From Mucilaginibacter gossypii (lineage in GTDB: Bacteria > Bacteroidota > Bacteroidia > Sphingobacteriales > Sphingobacteriaceae), in contig NZ_FNCG01000007.1 of NCBI RefSeq assembly GCF_900100945.1, forward strand, positions 1-64,000: 64,000 nt of DNA, given 5' to 3'. Made by a program: the position numbers and the translations under genes. Shown in pieces: positions 1 to 7,955 of the stretch. Positions within the stretch are counted from its first letter, which is position 1. Every line of letters begins with the position of its first letter. Below the pieces are notes generated by a model. It did no database searches. It was not told the origin of the DNA and saw nothing but the letters and a program-made list of their open reading frames with translations.

Positions 1-245
1 TTACTTATACCGATATGATGAAGCTTATGCAGGCTTGCTTTCATGCCGCTGATTACTTCTCTGCTGCTGGTGCATCTGTTAAAAACGCAGTAAAGCATCG
101 TTACAAGATGTGTATAGGTATCAAAGTAACGGTAGTAGAGATCGTGATCCCCACGTCTTGCTAATGATCGAACATTATTACGATCTATTAAACCTAATAA
201 CTGATTCAGGACCGGCTGTCCGGTAAAAAAAGTACTTTTGCTCAT
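1..245 (-). CDS. IS4-family transposase, N-terminal part (runs off left edge)
   Basis: An open minus-strand frame starts at ATG 245 and runs off the left edge, giving about 81 residues beginning MSKSTFFTGQPVLNQLLGLI. This is the typical opening of IS4-type transposases with an N-terminal DUF4372 domain: the 'FFTGQPVLNQLL' start followed by an R-rich 'RSLARRGDHDLYYRYFDTYTHLVTML' region (20-residue pieces only seen in part). The DDE catalytic part would lie outside the window. It cannot be said whether the copy is intact. The insertion sequence end must lie between 246 and the next gene at 385, but I could not identify the terminal repeat without the other end. Confidence 0.8.
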   Translation of the reverse strand, partial: MSKSTFFTGQPVLNQLLGLIDRNNVRSLARRGDHDLYYRYFDTYTHLVTMLYCVFNRCTSSREVISGMKASLHKLHHIGIS

Positions 246-384
246 GTTGTGTATTTAAGTGTGGTAACTCAAATATCAACACAAAGGGGTAGTCTTTCGG
301 CTATCCCTTCCTTTTTCCCTAAAAAATCTTTACCGGACAACAGTGCATTATATTTGGCGTGACACTTTTGTGTCGCACTAAACC

Positions 385-945
385 ATGTTACAATTAATAT
401 CCAAACTACAGCATAATACTTACAAAAAAGGCGAGTACTCAGATGAAGAATATCGCAACCTCGATGACACCATCCAACTCATTAAGGATTTCCCCTGGGA
501 TGCCGAGCGTGCATTAACTGATATTCAGTTAACCGGCCCATCAGTAACTATTCAGGATAATGATTTGAATTATCTAAAATTAGGACTTTACTTTAACAGC
601 AAGTTTTGTGTTTATTATCTTGATATAGATAATCACTTGTATGAATATCATGCACCTAATGTTGAAGAAGCTTGTAATCTGGTAAAGGATTTTTTTGGAC
701 AAGCTCTGGAACAACATATCATGACTTATTACAAGACTGACATTGAAGAGATAATTCATAAACAAAGTCGTAATACGGCTGATGTAGAAATAAGATTTAA
801 AAACGGAGAGGTTATAAAACCCACCATGTTAATTAGCGATGCCGATCTTCTTCAGAAATTTCCGGAAAAATCAGGCGTTAAAATTACTTTTATCGTAAAA
901 ACGAGGTTCTTCGGTGAATCAAAATCCAATTTTAACAGAATTTAA
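385..945 (+). CDS. Hypothetical protein, 186 aa
   Basis: The ATG at 385 opens a 186-residue soluble protein with no signal peptide or membrane segment. It is mixed alpha/beta and rich in charged residues. I do not recognise a family. It lies between the IS4 end and the aromatic operon promoter on the same strand as that operon, and is followed by an AT-rich gap. The first 30 residues are lysine/tyrosine/aspartate rich, and base composition is more AT-rich than the neighbouring operon. It may be a passenger gene brought with the insertion sequence or a native orphan. No function is assigned. Confidence 0.6.
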   Translation: MLQLISKLQHNTYKKGEYSDEEYRNLDDTIQLIKDFPWDAERALTDIQLTGPSVTIQDNDLNYLKLGLYFNSKFCVYYLDIDNHLYEYHAPNVEEACNLVKDFFGQALEQHIMTYYKTDIEEIIHKQSRNTADVEIRFKNGEVIKPTMLISDADLLQKFPEKSGVKITFIVKTRFFGESKSNFNRI

Positions 946-987
946 TTTGGTTGACCTATTATTTTTTACAAAAAATAAAATTTTCTA

Positions 988-1017
988 TTGACAAACTCTT
1001 TTTTTACCGTACATTTA
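988..1017 (+). promoter_or_regulatory. Bacteroidota-type promoter of the aromatic operon
   Basis: TTG at 988-990 (like the -33 TTTG element) is followed after 19 bases by TACATTTA at 1010-1017, close to the Bacteroidota -7 consensus TAnnTTTG. Transcription would begin near 1024, about 15 bases before the leader peptide start at 1040. This fits an attenuated transcript. Confidence 0.55.
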
Positions 1018-1039
1018 CGTCGTAATAAAGAAACAACAA

Positions 1040-1105
1040 ATGAAATTAACAGGTGCATATTTTTTTGGCTACTACTTTTACTTTACCAGTGAGAGCCGGG
1101 ACTAA
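1040..1105 (+). CDS. Aromatic leader peptide, 21 aa
   Basis: ATG 1040 to TAA 1105 encodes a 21-residue peptide whose residues 7-15 read YFFGYYFYF: four Tyr and four Phe in nine positions. It is followed within 77 bases by prephenate dehydratase. Such a run of codons for the pathway end products is the hallmark of a transcription-attenuation leader, as in E. coli pheL. The last codons and the stop overlap the first arm of the antiterminator (1095-1103), so ribosome position on the leader would decide which hairpin forms. Having both Tyr and Phe suggests sensing of both charged tRNAs. Confidence 0.9.
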   Translation: MKLTGAYFFGYYFYFTSESRD

Positions 1106-1138
1106 TATGTACAAAACAAACATATAAAGAAACTAAAA
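1092..1138 (+). promoter_or_regulatory. Attenuator: antiterminator arm and spacer
   Basis: The nine bases gccgggact at 1095-1103 are repeated exactly at 1154-1162. Both can pair with agtcccggc at 1139-1147. Pairing of 1095-1103 with 1139-1147 is the antiterminator and would exclude the terminator. A ribosome stalled on the aromatic codons (1058-1084) leaves the first arm largely free. One that reaches the stop codon at 1103-1105 covers it. This is read directly from the sequence; the regulation is inferred. Confidence 0.85.
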
Positions 1139-1167
1139 AGTCCCGGCCTACCAGCCGGGACTTTTTG
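1139..1167 (+). terminator. Attenuator terminator hairpin
   Basis: A 9-bp perfect stem (agtcccggc at 1139-1147, gccgggact at 1154-1162) with a six-base loop is followed by a run of T (1162-1166). It is a textbook intrinsic terminator located between the leader peptide and prephenate dehydratase. Confidence 0.9.
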
Positions 1168-1181
1168 CTTTAAGCAGGTTT

Positions 1182-2090
1182 ATGAAAATAGAACAACCAA
1201 AAGTTGCAATTCAGGGTATCCGGGCCTCTTTTCACGAAGAAGCTGCATTGAAATACTTCGGCGAAAACACCGAGACCATTGAATGCAACTCTTTCAAACA
1301 AACGTTTGAAAGTTTAAAAAACCGTGAGGCCGATTATGTGGTAATGGCTATCGAAAACAGCATTGCCGGCAGCATCCTGCCAAACTATACCTTGCTGCTT
1401 GATTATGGCTTTCCCGTAGTTGGTGAAATTTACCTGCCCATCCAGCTGCACCTGATGGCTTTGCCCGGGGTAAAATTCGAGGATATTAAATATGTAACCT
1501 CCCACCCCATTGCCTTACGCCAGTGTGTTGATTTTTTTGACGAATATCCACACCTCAAAATTGTGGAGAGCAGTGATACCGCGGCCTGTGCTAAACGCAT
1601 CAGAGATGAGCAACTAACAGATACGGTTGCTATTGCAAATTCCTTAGCCGCGAAACTTTACGGCCTGGATGTTTTGGAGCGTCGCATCGAATCGAACAAA
1701 AGAAACTTCACTCGTTTTCTGATCCTTACCCATCATGATAATATCGAAAAGAAACCGGCTAACAAAGCTTCTTTATGCTTCCAGGTAAGTAACAAAGTTG
1801 GTGCATTGGCTAAAGTGCTTAATATTTTTGCCGAAGAAGGCGTAAATATGAGCAAAATCCAGTCGATGCCAATTTTGGGCAAGCGCAACGAGTACAATTT
1901 TTATGTAGATATAGAATGGGAGGAGCAAAAACAATATGACGCTTCCATAAGGCAGATCCTTAAGTACACCCATAACTTCAATATCCTTGGCGAGTACGAA
2001 AGGCACGATGATGAGCATGCGGTGAGCCCAAAACCTCGCCGGGCCGAACGGAGCATCCGCAAGTATATCAATATCAGGCGTAGTGTATAA
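1182..2090 (+). CDS. pheA: Prephenate dehydratase
   Basis: Converts prephenate to phenylpyruvate in phenylalanine synthesis. The catalytic domain spans about residues 8-185 with 'AIENSIAGS', 'TSHPIALRQC' and the 'NFTRFLIL' motif that contains the conserved Thr-Arg-Phe. An ACT domain follows from about 195 to 275 ('SNKVGALAKVL ... MSKIQSMP') and would bind phenylalanine for feedback control. The C-terminal tail of about 25 residues is Arg-rich. At 302 aa it has the usual length for a monofunctional enzyme, consistent with the mutase activity residing on the next gene. First structural gene after the attenuator, 91 bases before the DAHP synthase. ATG 1182 is the only sensible start after the terminator. 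Confidence 0.95.
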   Translation: MKIEQPKVAIQGIRASFHEEAALKYFGENTETIECNSFKQTFESLKNREADYVVMAIENSIAGSILPNYTLLLDYGFPVVGEIYLPIQLHLMALPGVKFEDIKYVTSHPIALRQCVDFFDEYPHLKIVESSDTAACAKRIRDEQLTDTVAIANSLAAKLYGLDVLERRIESNKRNFTRFLILTHHDNIEKKPANKASLCFQVSNKVGALAKVLNIFAEEGVNMSKIQSMPILGKRNEYNFYVDIEWEEQKQYDASIRQILKYTHNFNILGEYERHDDEHAVSPKPRRAERSIRKYINIRRSV

Positions 2091-2180
2091 TAAAGACAAT
2101 CGGCAAACAGAACCCAAAAAACTAAATAATTTAAATTATCAACTAACACTCCCGGCTACCACCGGACAAACAAAAAAACG

Positions 2181-3311
2181 ATGAAACTAAATTTAAACAT
2201 ACAGCCGCTTAACACCTGGATTAAAACAGGTAAGGAACCTTTGGTTATTTCAGGCCCTTGCAGCGCTGAAACAGAAGAACAATTAGTAGCTACAGCTCAT
2301 TTATTAGCCCAAACAGGTAAAATCTCAGCTTTGCGTGCAGGTATTTGGAAACCACGTACCCGTCCGGGTGAGTTTGAAGGTATTGGCAGCATTGGTTTGG
2401 AGTGGTTAAAACGCGCCAAAGAAGAAACAGGCTTGCCAACTGCTGTTGAGGTTGCTACTGCAAAACACGTTGAAGAAGCTTTAAAAGCGGGTGTTGATAT
2501 CCTTTGGGTAGGTGCACGTTCAACAGCTAACCCTTTCACCGTTCAGGAAATTGCTGATGCTTTAAAAGGTGTTGATGTGCCTGTAATGGTTAAAAACCCA
2601 GTAAATCCTGATCTTTCATTATGGGTTGGCGCATTAGAGCGGATCAACAATGCAGGTATCACCAAATTGGCTGCCATTCATCGTGGTTTCTCATCTTATG
2701 AAAAATCAGCTTTCCGTAATGAACCGATGTGGGATGTTGCTATCGCCTTAAAAACCCTGGCCCCTGAACTGCCTCTTATTAATGACCCGAGCCATATTTC
2801 AGGTAATCGCGATCTAATCGGTTATGTTTCACAAAAAGCTTTAGATCTTGATATGCAGGGCTTAATGATCGAATCACATATCGACCCAAGCGTAGCCTGG
2901 ACAGATGCTAAACAACAGGTTACTCCAGCTGCTCTTGCCGATATCATTGACCACTTAACTTTGCGTAAAGCGGAAGTTAGAAATTCTGAAGTAAACGATA
3001 AACTGGCTGAACTACGTAATCAAATCGACAAGATAGACGACTTGGTAATCCAGAAAATTGCTGAGCGTATGCAGATTGCCGAAAAAATCGGTCAGTACAA
3101 AAAAGATAATAACATTACTATTTTACAGGTTGGCCGTTGGGATGAGATCCTTCAAAAACGTACAACTTACGGTAAAGCATTAAAATTAAGCGCCGAGTTT
3201 ACTGAAAAATTGCTTGAATTAGTTCACAACGAATCTATCCGCAGGCAAACAGAAGTAATGAACGCCGACGCCGCTCAGGGCCAGGCAGCAGAAAAACTTA
3301 CACACGCCTAA
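2181..3311 (+). CDS. DAHP synthase - chorismate mutase fusion
   Basis: Bifunctional enzyme. Residues about 15-260 are a type I-beta 3-deoxy-D-arabino-heptulosonate 7-phosphate synthase ('ISGPCSAET' phosphoenolpyruvate motif, 'GARSTANP', 'MVKNPVNPD', 'IHRGFS', 'DPSHISG'). Residues about 275-365 are an all-helical AroQ chorismate mutase ('LAELRNQIDKIDDLVIQKIAERM', key Arg and Lys residues present). It starts the shikimate pathway and also carries out the first step after chorismate towards Phe/Tyr. A C-terminal mutase is typical of Bacteroidota and can confer allosteric inhibition by prephenate. It lies between pheA and aroA, 8 bases before the latter. No prephenate dehydrogenase (tyrA) is in this operon. 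Confidence 0.95.
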   Translation: MKLNLNIQPLNTWIKTGKEPLVISGPCSAETEEQLVATAHLLAQTGKISALRAGIWKPRTRPGEFEGIGSIGLEWLKRAKEETGLPTAVEVATAKHVEEALKAGVDILWVGARSTANPFTVQEIADALKGVDVPVMVKNPVNPDLSLWVGALERINNAGITKLAAIHRGFSSYEKSAFRNEPMWDVAIALKTLAPELPLINDPSHISGNRDLIGYVSQKALDLDMQGLMIESHIDPSVAWTDAKQQVTPAALADIIDHLTLRKAEVRNSEVNDKLAELRNQIDKIDDLVIQKIAERMQIAEKIGQYKKDNNITILQVGRWDEILQKRTTYGKALKLSAEFTEKLLELVHNESIRRQTEVMNADAAQGQAAEKLTHA

Positions 3312-3319
3312 TATTTTAA

Positions 3320-4636
3320 ATGATGCATAACATCATTCTGAAAAGAAACAACAAGTTCATTAACGGCACGGTTAACCTCACCGGTTCAAAAAGTGAGTGT
3401 AACCGCGCCCTGGTCATCGAAGCGTTAAGCAAAGGTAAAGTAAGAGTTGAAAACGTATCTGACGCCGCTGACGCTGTTTTACTGGCAGGTATTTTAAGGG
3501 AGAACCAAGAGTCAAGAGCCAAGAGCCAGGAGGTTCTGGCAGGAAACGCTTCTCCTGATAATTCCGAAATCGAAAATTGCAAATCCGAAATCGTAGACAT
3601 CGGTCCGGCGGGTACGGCTATGCGTTTTTTGACGGCTTACTATGCTATACAGGAAGATGAAGTGATCTTAACCGGTAGTAAACGCATGAAGGAACGGCCA
3701 ATAGGTATACTGGTTGATGCATTACGCGAGCTGGGCGCCAATATTGATTATGAAGAGAATGATGGCTATCCTCCTATCAAATTAAAAGGCGGCTTTAAAC
3801 AACAAACCGGTCAAATCAGTATCAAAGGCAATATCAGCAGCCAGTACATTACTGCTTTGTTACTTATTGCCCCAGCCCTGCCTTTGGGCCTGGAATTGCA
3901 TATTGAAGGCAAGTTAACTTCACGTCCTTATGTTGAAATGACCCTGGCTATGCTTGAAACTTCTGGTATCAAGCACACTTGGGAAGGTAATGTTATTGCA
4001 ATTTCAAATCAGGAATTCACGACAACATCATTGTACGTTGAACCGGACTGGAGCGCTGCCTCATATTGGTACGCTATTGCAGCACTTGCTGATGAGGCCG
4101 AGCTATTTTTAACTGGTTTAACACCATATAGCTTACAGGGCGACAGCGTGATCACCGAGATCATGGCTAACTTTGGTATTACTTCGCAGTTCAGGGATGG
4201 TGGCGTTCATCTAAAAAAAGAGAACAAACCTATCTCCCGCCGTGAGTTTGACCTGAAAGAATGCCCCGACCTGGCACAAACAGTAATTGTTGTTTGCGCA
4301 GCGCTTAATCATGAAGCATCTTTTACCGGCCTTGAAACTTTAAAGATCAAAGAAACCGACCGCATCCTGGCCCTGCAAACAGAACTTGGCAAAATGGGTG
4401 TTAAGCTGATTGAAAAAGATGAAGTTTACACGCTTGATTGCAGCGGGAAATTTATCCCCGAAACTGTCTTCATCAACACATATCACGATCACCGCATGGC
4501 AATGGCTTTTGCGCCGCTCGCTCTCATTCTTCCTCAAATGGAATTTGAGAACGGACCGGTAGTTGAAAAATCATATCCCGCTTTCTGGAACGATCTGGAA
4601 AAACAGGGGTTTGAAGTAGTAGAGAAGGAAGCTTAA
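3320..4636 (+). CDS. aroA: EPSP synthase (3-phosphoshikimate 1-carboxyvinyltransferase)
   Basis: Sixth step of the shikimate pathway, condensing shikimate-3-phosphate and PEP. N-terminal 'LTGSKSECNRALVIEAL', then 'GPAGTAMRFLTA', 'RPIGILVDALRELGA', 'SSQYITALLLIAPAL' and C-terminal 'KETDRILAL' and 'HDHRMAMAFAPLAL' are all present, so the enzyme should be active. Length is 438 aa, about 30 longer than relatives. The extra residues fall at about 60-92, between the conserved 'DAADAVLLAGIL' and 'VDIGPAGTAMRF', and coincide with two repeat words of the kind seen between genes (see repeat entry). ATG 3320 and ATG 3323 are adjacent; either may serve. Confidence 0.95.
   Translation: MMHNIILKRNNKFINGTVNLTGSKSECNRALVIEALSKGKVRVENVSDAADAVLLAGILRENQESRAKSQEVLAGNASPDNSEIENCKSEIVDIGPAGTAMRFLTAYYAIQEDEVILTGSKRMKERPIGILVDALRELGANIDYEENDGYPPIKLKGGFKQQTGQISIKGNISSQYITALLLIAPALPLGLELHIEGKLTSRPYVEMTLAMLETSGIKHTWEGNVIAISNQEFTTTSLYVEPDWSAASYWYAIAALADEAELFLTGLTPYSLQGDSVITEIMANFGITSQFRDGGVHLKKENKPISRREFDLKECPDLAQTVIVVCAALNHEASFTGLETLKIKETDRILALQTELGKMGVKLIEKDEVYTLDCSGKFIPETVFINTYHDHRMAMAFAPLALILPQMEFENGPVVEKSYPAFWNDLEKQGFEVVEKEA
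3505..3592 (+). repeat. Dispersed repeat words inserted in frame within aroA
   Basis: Bases 3505-3530 are iterations of a 'caagag(t/c)' word (gtcaagagccaagagcc). Bases 3561-3592 are iterations of 'ccgaaatcg' (attccgaaatcg ... aaatccgaaatcg). Similar degenerate words fill intergenic spaces of this window (4637-4660, 5940-5985, 6030-6062, 17160-17215). The region encodes a polar stretch absent from the usual EPSP synthase core and keeps the reading frame. Confidence 0.6.
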
Positions 4637-4678
4637 AGCTGAAGGCAAAAAGCCTAAAGCAAAAAACAAACAAAAAAC

Positions 4679-4764
4679 GCGTCACTACGGGGTACGAAGT
4701 AATCCCAGGCGAGGTTAGACTTACGAAGTTTTAAAACTTCGTAAGTCTGGATTGCAAAATGACG
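4679..4764 (+). repeat. Palindromic intergenic repeat (REP-like hairpin)
   Basis: A perfect 32-base palindrome (4717-4748; each arm agacttacgaagtttt or its complement) lies inside a larger imperfect inverted repeat whose outer arms are cgtca at 4680-4684 and tgacg at 4760-4764. Flanking text 'gtacgaagtaatccc' and 'ggattgc' resembles the mobile REP-like hairpins common in Sphingobacteriaceae. It separates aroA and aroC and, lacking a T-run, is not an obvious terminator. Confidence 0.75.
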
Positions 4765-4802
4765 ATTATAAAACAACCAATTAAAGATATCCGGATAAGA
4801 TT

Positions 4803-4838
4803 TTCTCATATCTCATATCTAACATCTCATATCTAAAA
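4803..4838 (+). repeat. Tandem 'ctcatatct' repeat before aroC
   Basis: Three imperfect copies of ctcatatct (ctcatatctcatatct, aacatctcatatct) end three bases before the aroC start codon. They would form the 5' untranslated region. The rest of the 204-base aroA-aroC gap holds the palindromic repeat and another 'aaagc' word repeat at 4637-4660. Confidence 0.7.
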
Positions 4839-4840
4839 CT

Positions 4841-5935
4841 ATGGCAGGCAATTCATTCGGGCAATTATTCAGGATAACAACTTTTGGCGAATCACATGGC
4901 GAGGCCATCGGTGTAATTATTGACGGATGCCCGGCCGGCTTACAGGTTGATCTTGATTACATCCAGGGCGAACTGGATAAACGCAAACCAGGCCAGTCAA
5001 AGATCACTACCCAACGTAAAGAAAGCGACACGGTAAGAATCCTTTCAGGTGTATTTGAAGATAAAACTACGGGTACCCCTATTGCTATGCTGATCCCCAA
5101 TGAAGATCAGCGTTCGAAAGATTATAGCCACAATGTGGATGTTTTCCGTCCATCGCATGCAGACTATACCTACGAAGCTAAATATGGCATCCGCGACCAT
5201 CGCGGTGGTGGCCGTTCCTCTGCCCGTGAAACTGCGGCCCGTGTTGCTGCCGGCGCTTTGGCTAAACTGCTACTTAAAACACTGGGTATAGAAATTGTTG
5301 CCCATGTAAGCAGCGTAGGTAAGATCAATGCACCAAATGTATTTATAAACGATCCGATTGAGTTTATTGCAGAGCGCGAAAAAAATATTGTACGCTGTGC
5401 CGATCCGGCCACTGCGGAAGAGATGATCGAATTTATTGATAGTGTGCGAAAAGATGGAGATACAGTTGGTGGCAAAATCAGCTGCTATGTAAAAAACTGC
5501 CCGGTTGGCCTTGGCGACCCTGTGTTTGATAAATTGCATGCCGATTTAGGCAAAGCGATGCTAAGCATCAACGCCGTTCACGGTTTTGAGTTTGGTTCAG
5601 GCTTTGAAGGTAGCGAAATGCGCGGGTCTGAGCATAACGACATCTTTGTAAAATCACATCTGGGTGATATACAAACCATTACCAATTTTTCGGGCGGAAT
5701 CCAGGGAGGCATCAGCAATGGCATGCCTATCGAATTTAAGGTAGCCTTTAAACCCGTAGCCACCATAATGAAAAACCAGGCAACTATCGACAGCCAGGGA
5801 AATGCTGCCGAAATATCAGGCAAAGGCCGTCACGATCCTTGCGTGGTTCCGCGCGCCGTACCTATTGTTGAAGCTATGGCAGCCCTCGTTTTGGCCGATC
5901 ATTGGTTGAGGAACAGAAACGCCCGTTTAAGCTAA
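4841..5935 (+). CDS. aroC: Chorismate synthase
   Basis: Makes chorismate from EPSP using reduced FMN; last common step of aromatic synthesis. 364 aa, full length. Signature '[31 protein letters not shown]' near the N-terminus is spread over residues 3-33, '[30 protein letters not shown]' follows, and the C-terminal '[26 protein letters not shown]' is complete; all FMN/phosphate-binding His, Arg and Ser positions that I can recall are there. It closes the pheA - DAHPS/CM - aroA - aroC cluster, separated from aroA by 204 bases of repeats, so it may be transcribed with it or separately. Confidence 0.97.
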   Translation: MAGNSFGQLFRITTFGESHGEAIGVIIDGCPAGLQVDLDYIQGELDKRKPGQSKITTQRKESDTVRILSGVFEDKTTGTPIAMLIPNEDQRSKDYSHNVDVFRPSHADYTYEAKYGIRDHRGGGRSSARETAARVAAGALAKLLLKTLGIEIVAHVSSVGKINAPNVFINDPIEFIAEREKNIVRCADPATAEEMIEFIDSVRKDGDTVGGKISCYVKNCPVGLGDPVFDKLHADLGKAMLSINAVHGFEFGSGFEGSEMRGSEHNDIFVKSHLGDIQTITNFSGGIQGGISNGMPIEFKVAFKPVATIMKNQATIDSQGNAAEISGKGRHDPCVVPRAVPIVEAMAALVLADHWLRNRNARLS

Positions 5936-5937
5936 AA

Positions 5938-6064
5938 GCGCTCAGTTAGCCGAAAGCAAAAAGCCGAAAGCTTAAAGCGTTCCACTGAGAACATTTGAGT
6001 TTTCGGCCTTTTATTTTCACCAAGCTTCTTTTGCTTTTGGCTTTCTGCTTTAAGCTTTCAGCCC
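5938..6064 (+). repeat. Inverted 'gaaagc' word repeats between aroC and MFS gene
   Basis: The words gccgaaagcaaaaagccgaaagcttaaagc (written in parts: gccgaaagcaaaaagccg, then aaagcttaaagc; 5949-5978) recur as complement at about 6030-6062 (gcttttggctttctgc, tttaagctttcagcc). Together they can form a long imperfect hairpin that could end aroC transcription. The same words occur at 4637-4660. Confidence 0.65.
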
Positions 6065-6071
6065 AATAACC

Positions 6072-6079
6072 TACCTTTG
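6072..6079 (+). promoter_or_regulatory. -7 element TACCTTTG upstream of MFS gene
   Basis: TACCTTTG matches TAnnTTTG exactly. It ends only seven bases before the ATG at 6087, so the transcript would be nearly or completely leaderless. No clear -33 TTTG is present, which lowers confidence. Confidence 0.4.
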
Positions 6080-6086
6080 TAAAGCC

Positions 6087-7319
6087 ATGCTTACCTCAAT
6101 TATCCAATTATACAAACAAGCCTATAGCGGACTTTCAAAAAACAGCTGGTACCTGAGCATCGTAATGCTTATTAACCGCAGCGGTACCATGGTTGTACCT
6201 TTCATGACCATTTATACCATCAGGCAACTGCATTTTACCATTGAACAGTCTGGATATATCATGGCAATTTTTGGCGTGGGTGCTGTATCCGGCGGCTTTA
6301 TTGGCGGTAAGCTGATCAATAAAATAGGCTTTTATGATTTACAGGTGGGTGCATTACTTACCGGTGGCTTGCTTTTCCTGGTACTGGGTTACCAAACAAG
6401 TTTCATCAGCATGGCTATCTTCACGTTAGTTTTAAGCATCTGCAATGAATCGTTCCGGCCCGCAAACTCAACTGCTATAGCGCACTACAGTACTGAAGAA
6501 AACAAAACGCGCTCCTACTCGCTTAACCGGTTAGCTACAAACTTAGGCTGGGCCTTTGGCGGCGGGTTAGGGGGATTATTGGCGGCTATAAATTATCATT
6601 TACTTTTTTGGGTAGATGGTTGTACCAATATAGCAGCAGGCATACTGTTGCTTACTTTGATGCCCCGTTCAAAAGTAGCCAAAACCATTAAAGAAGCAGT
6701 GGCCGGTTTTGATGAAGTATTTTCATCGGCTTATAAAGACGGGGTTTACCTGCTGTTTATCTTATTGGCTACCCTGTTCGCAACTTGTTTTTTCCAGTTC
6801 TTTATTATGCAGCCTGTATTTTATAAAATACAATGGCATTTTAATGAGCGTTTTATCGGTTTCCTGCTGGCTTTAAACGGGATACTTATCGTTTTGATTG
6901 AAATGATATTGATTAACTGGCTTGAAGGCAAACGCCATGCCCTAACCTATATTATCTCGGGCATCCTGGTTACCGGAGCCGGTTTTGTTTTGCTTAATCT
7001 GATGCCGCATGTGCCTTTGGTAGCCATATTAATTGTCTGCATGATAACTTTGGGTGAAATGCTTTCCATGCCATTTATGAACACGTTTTGGATAAGCCGT
7101 TCAAATGTACGCAACCGAGGTGAGTATGCTGCATTATACAGCATGTCATGGGCCGGCGCACAAATCATTGCTCCATTTTTGGGCAGCCAGGTTATCGCCT
7201 ACGGAGGGTTTGAGCTTTTGTGGTGGCTACTTGGCGGTGTCTGCCTGATTGTGGCCTTCGGCTATTTGATCATGAAACGTTCAATACATACCACTAAACG
7301 TGTGCCTGTTTTACCTTAA
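6087..7319 (+). CDS. MFS transporter
   Basis: 410-residue integral membrane protein with about twelve hydrophobic segments in two groups of six, separated near residue 200 by a charged loop ('PRSKVAKTIKEAVAGFDEV'). The loop after the second segment ('GKLINKIGFYDL') resembles the conserved MFS motif A. It belongs to the drug/proton antiporter type of the major facilitator superfamily; the substrate cannot be read from the sequence. Ten bases separate it from the HAD gene, so the two are probably cotranscribed. Confidence 0.85.
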   Translation: MLTSIIQLYKQAYSGLSKNSWYLSIVMLINRSGTMVVPFMTIYTIRQLHFTIEQSGYIMAIFGVGAVSGGFIGGKLINKIGFYDLQVGALLTGGLLFLVLGYQTSFISMAIFTLVLSICNESFRPANSTAIAHYSTEENKTRSYSLNRLATNLGWAFGGGLGGLLAAINYHLLFWVDGCTNIAAGILLLTLMPRSKVAKTIKEAVAGFDEVFSSAYKDGVYLLFILLATLFATCFFQFFIMQPVFYKIQWHFNERFIGFLLALNGILIVLIEMILINWLEGKRHALTYIISGILVTGAGFVLLNLMPHVPLVAILIVCMITLGEMLSMPFMNTFWISRSNVRNRGEYAALYSMSWAGAQIIAPFLGSQVIAYGGFELLWWLLGGVCLIVAFGYLIMKRSIHTTKRVPVLP

Positions 7320-7328
7320 TTTGCTATC

Positions 7329-7955
7329 ATGAAAAAAGCCATCATATTAGATCTTGATAATACCATATACCCTGTAAGTTCCATTGCCGATCATTTGTTT
7401 AATGAACTGTTCAACTTTCTTGATCAGCATATTGCCGGCGAGGGTATCGAGCATATCAATAAAGCAAAGGAGGATTTAAAGAGGATTCCCTATCAAAAGG
7501 TGGCAGACAAATATCAATTCAGCGAACTCGTTAAAAACAAAGGGCTCGAACTATTAAATAACATCGAGTACAACCGGCCGATGCAGCCTTTTGATGATTA
7601 TAAACAGATCCGCGAAGCAGAGGTCACCAAATTTTTGGTTACCACAGGTTTTACCAAACTGCAATGGAGCAAAGTTAAAATGCTGAACATTGAAGCAGAT
7701 TTTGAAGCCATCCACATTGTTGACCCTGAACTTTCGCCCCTAACCAAGAAAGATATTTTCGCGTCAATATTAGAGAAATACGATTATAAAACGCGAGACG
7801 TACTCATTATTGGTGACGATCCCGAATCTGAAATAAAAGCTGCAAGCGAATTGGGTATCGATACTTTTCTATACGATCCCGAAAATAAACATCCAAACGC
7901 CCAGGTAACCTATCGCTCACAAAATCTTAAAGACGCGGCCGCTATTGTTGCTTAA
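7329..7955 (+). CDS. HAD-superfamily hydrolase
   Basis: 208 aa. Motif I 'ILDLDNTIYP' near residues 6-15 supplies the nucleophile Asp8 and acid/base Asp10; motif II is 'VTTGF' and motif IV 'IIGDDPESEIKAASELGI'. The small helical cap between motifs I and II is of the pyrimidine 5'-nucleotidase/phosphoglycolate phosphatase type. It probably dephosphorylates a small metabolite, perhaps a house-cleaning nucleotidase. It follows the MFS gene by 10 bases and overlaps the convergent DinB gene by 14 bases at its 3' end. Confidence 0.85.
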   Translation: MKKAIILDLDNTIYPVSSIADHLFNELFNFLDQHIAGEGIEHINKAKEDLKRIPYQKVADKYQFSELVKNKGLELLNNIEYNRPMQPFDDYKQIREAEVTKFLVTTGFTKLQWSKVKMLNIEADFEAIHIVDPELSPLTKKDIFASILEKYDYKTRDVLIIGDDPESEIKAASELGIDTFLYDPENKHPNAQVTYRSQNLKDAAAIVA

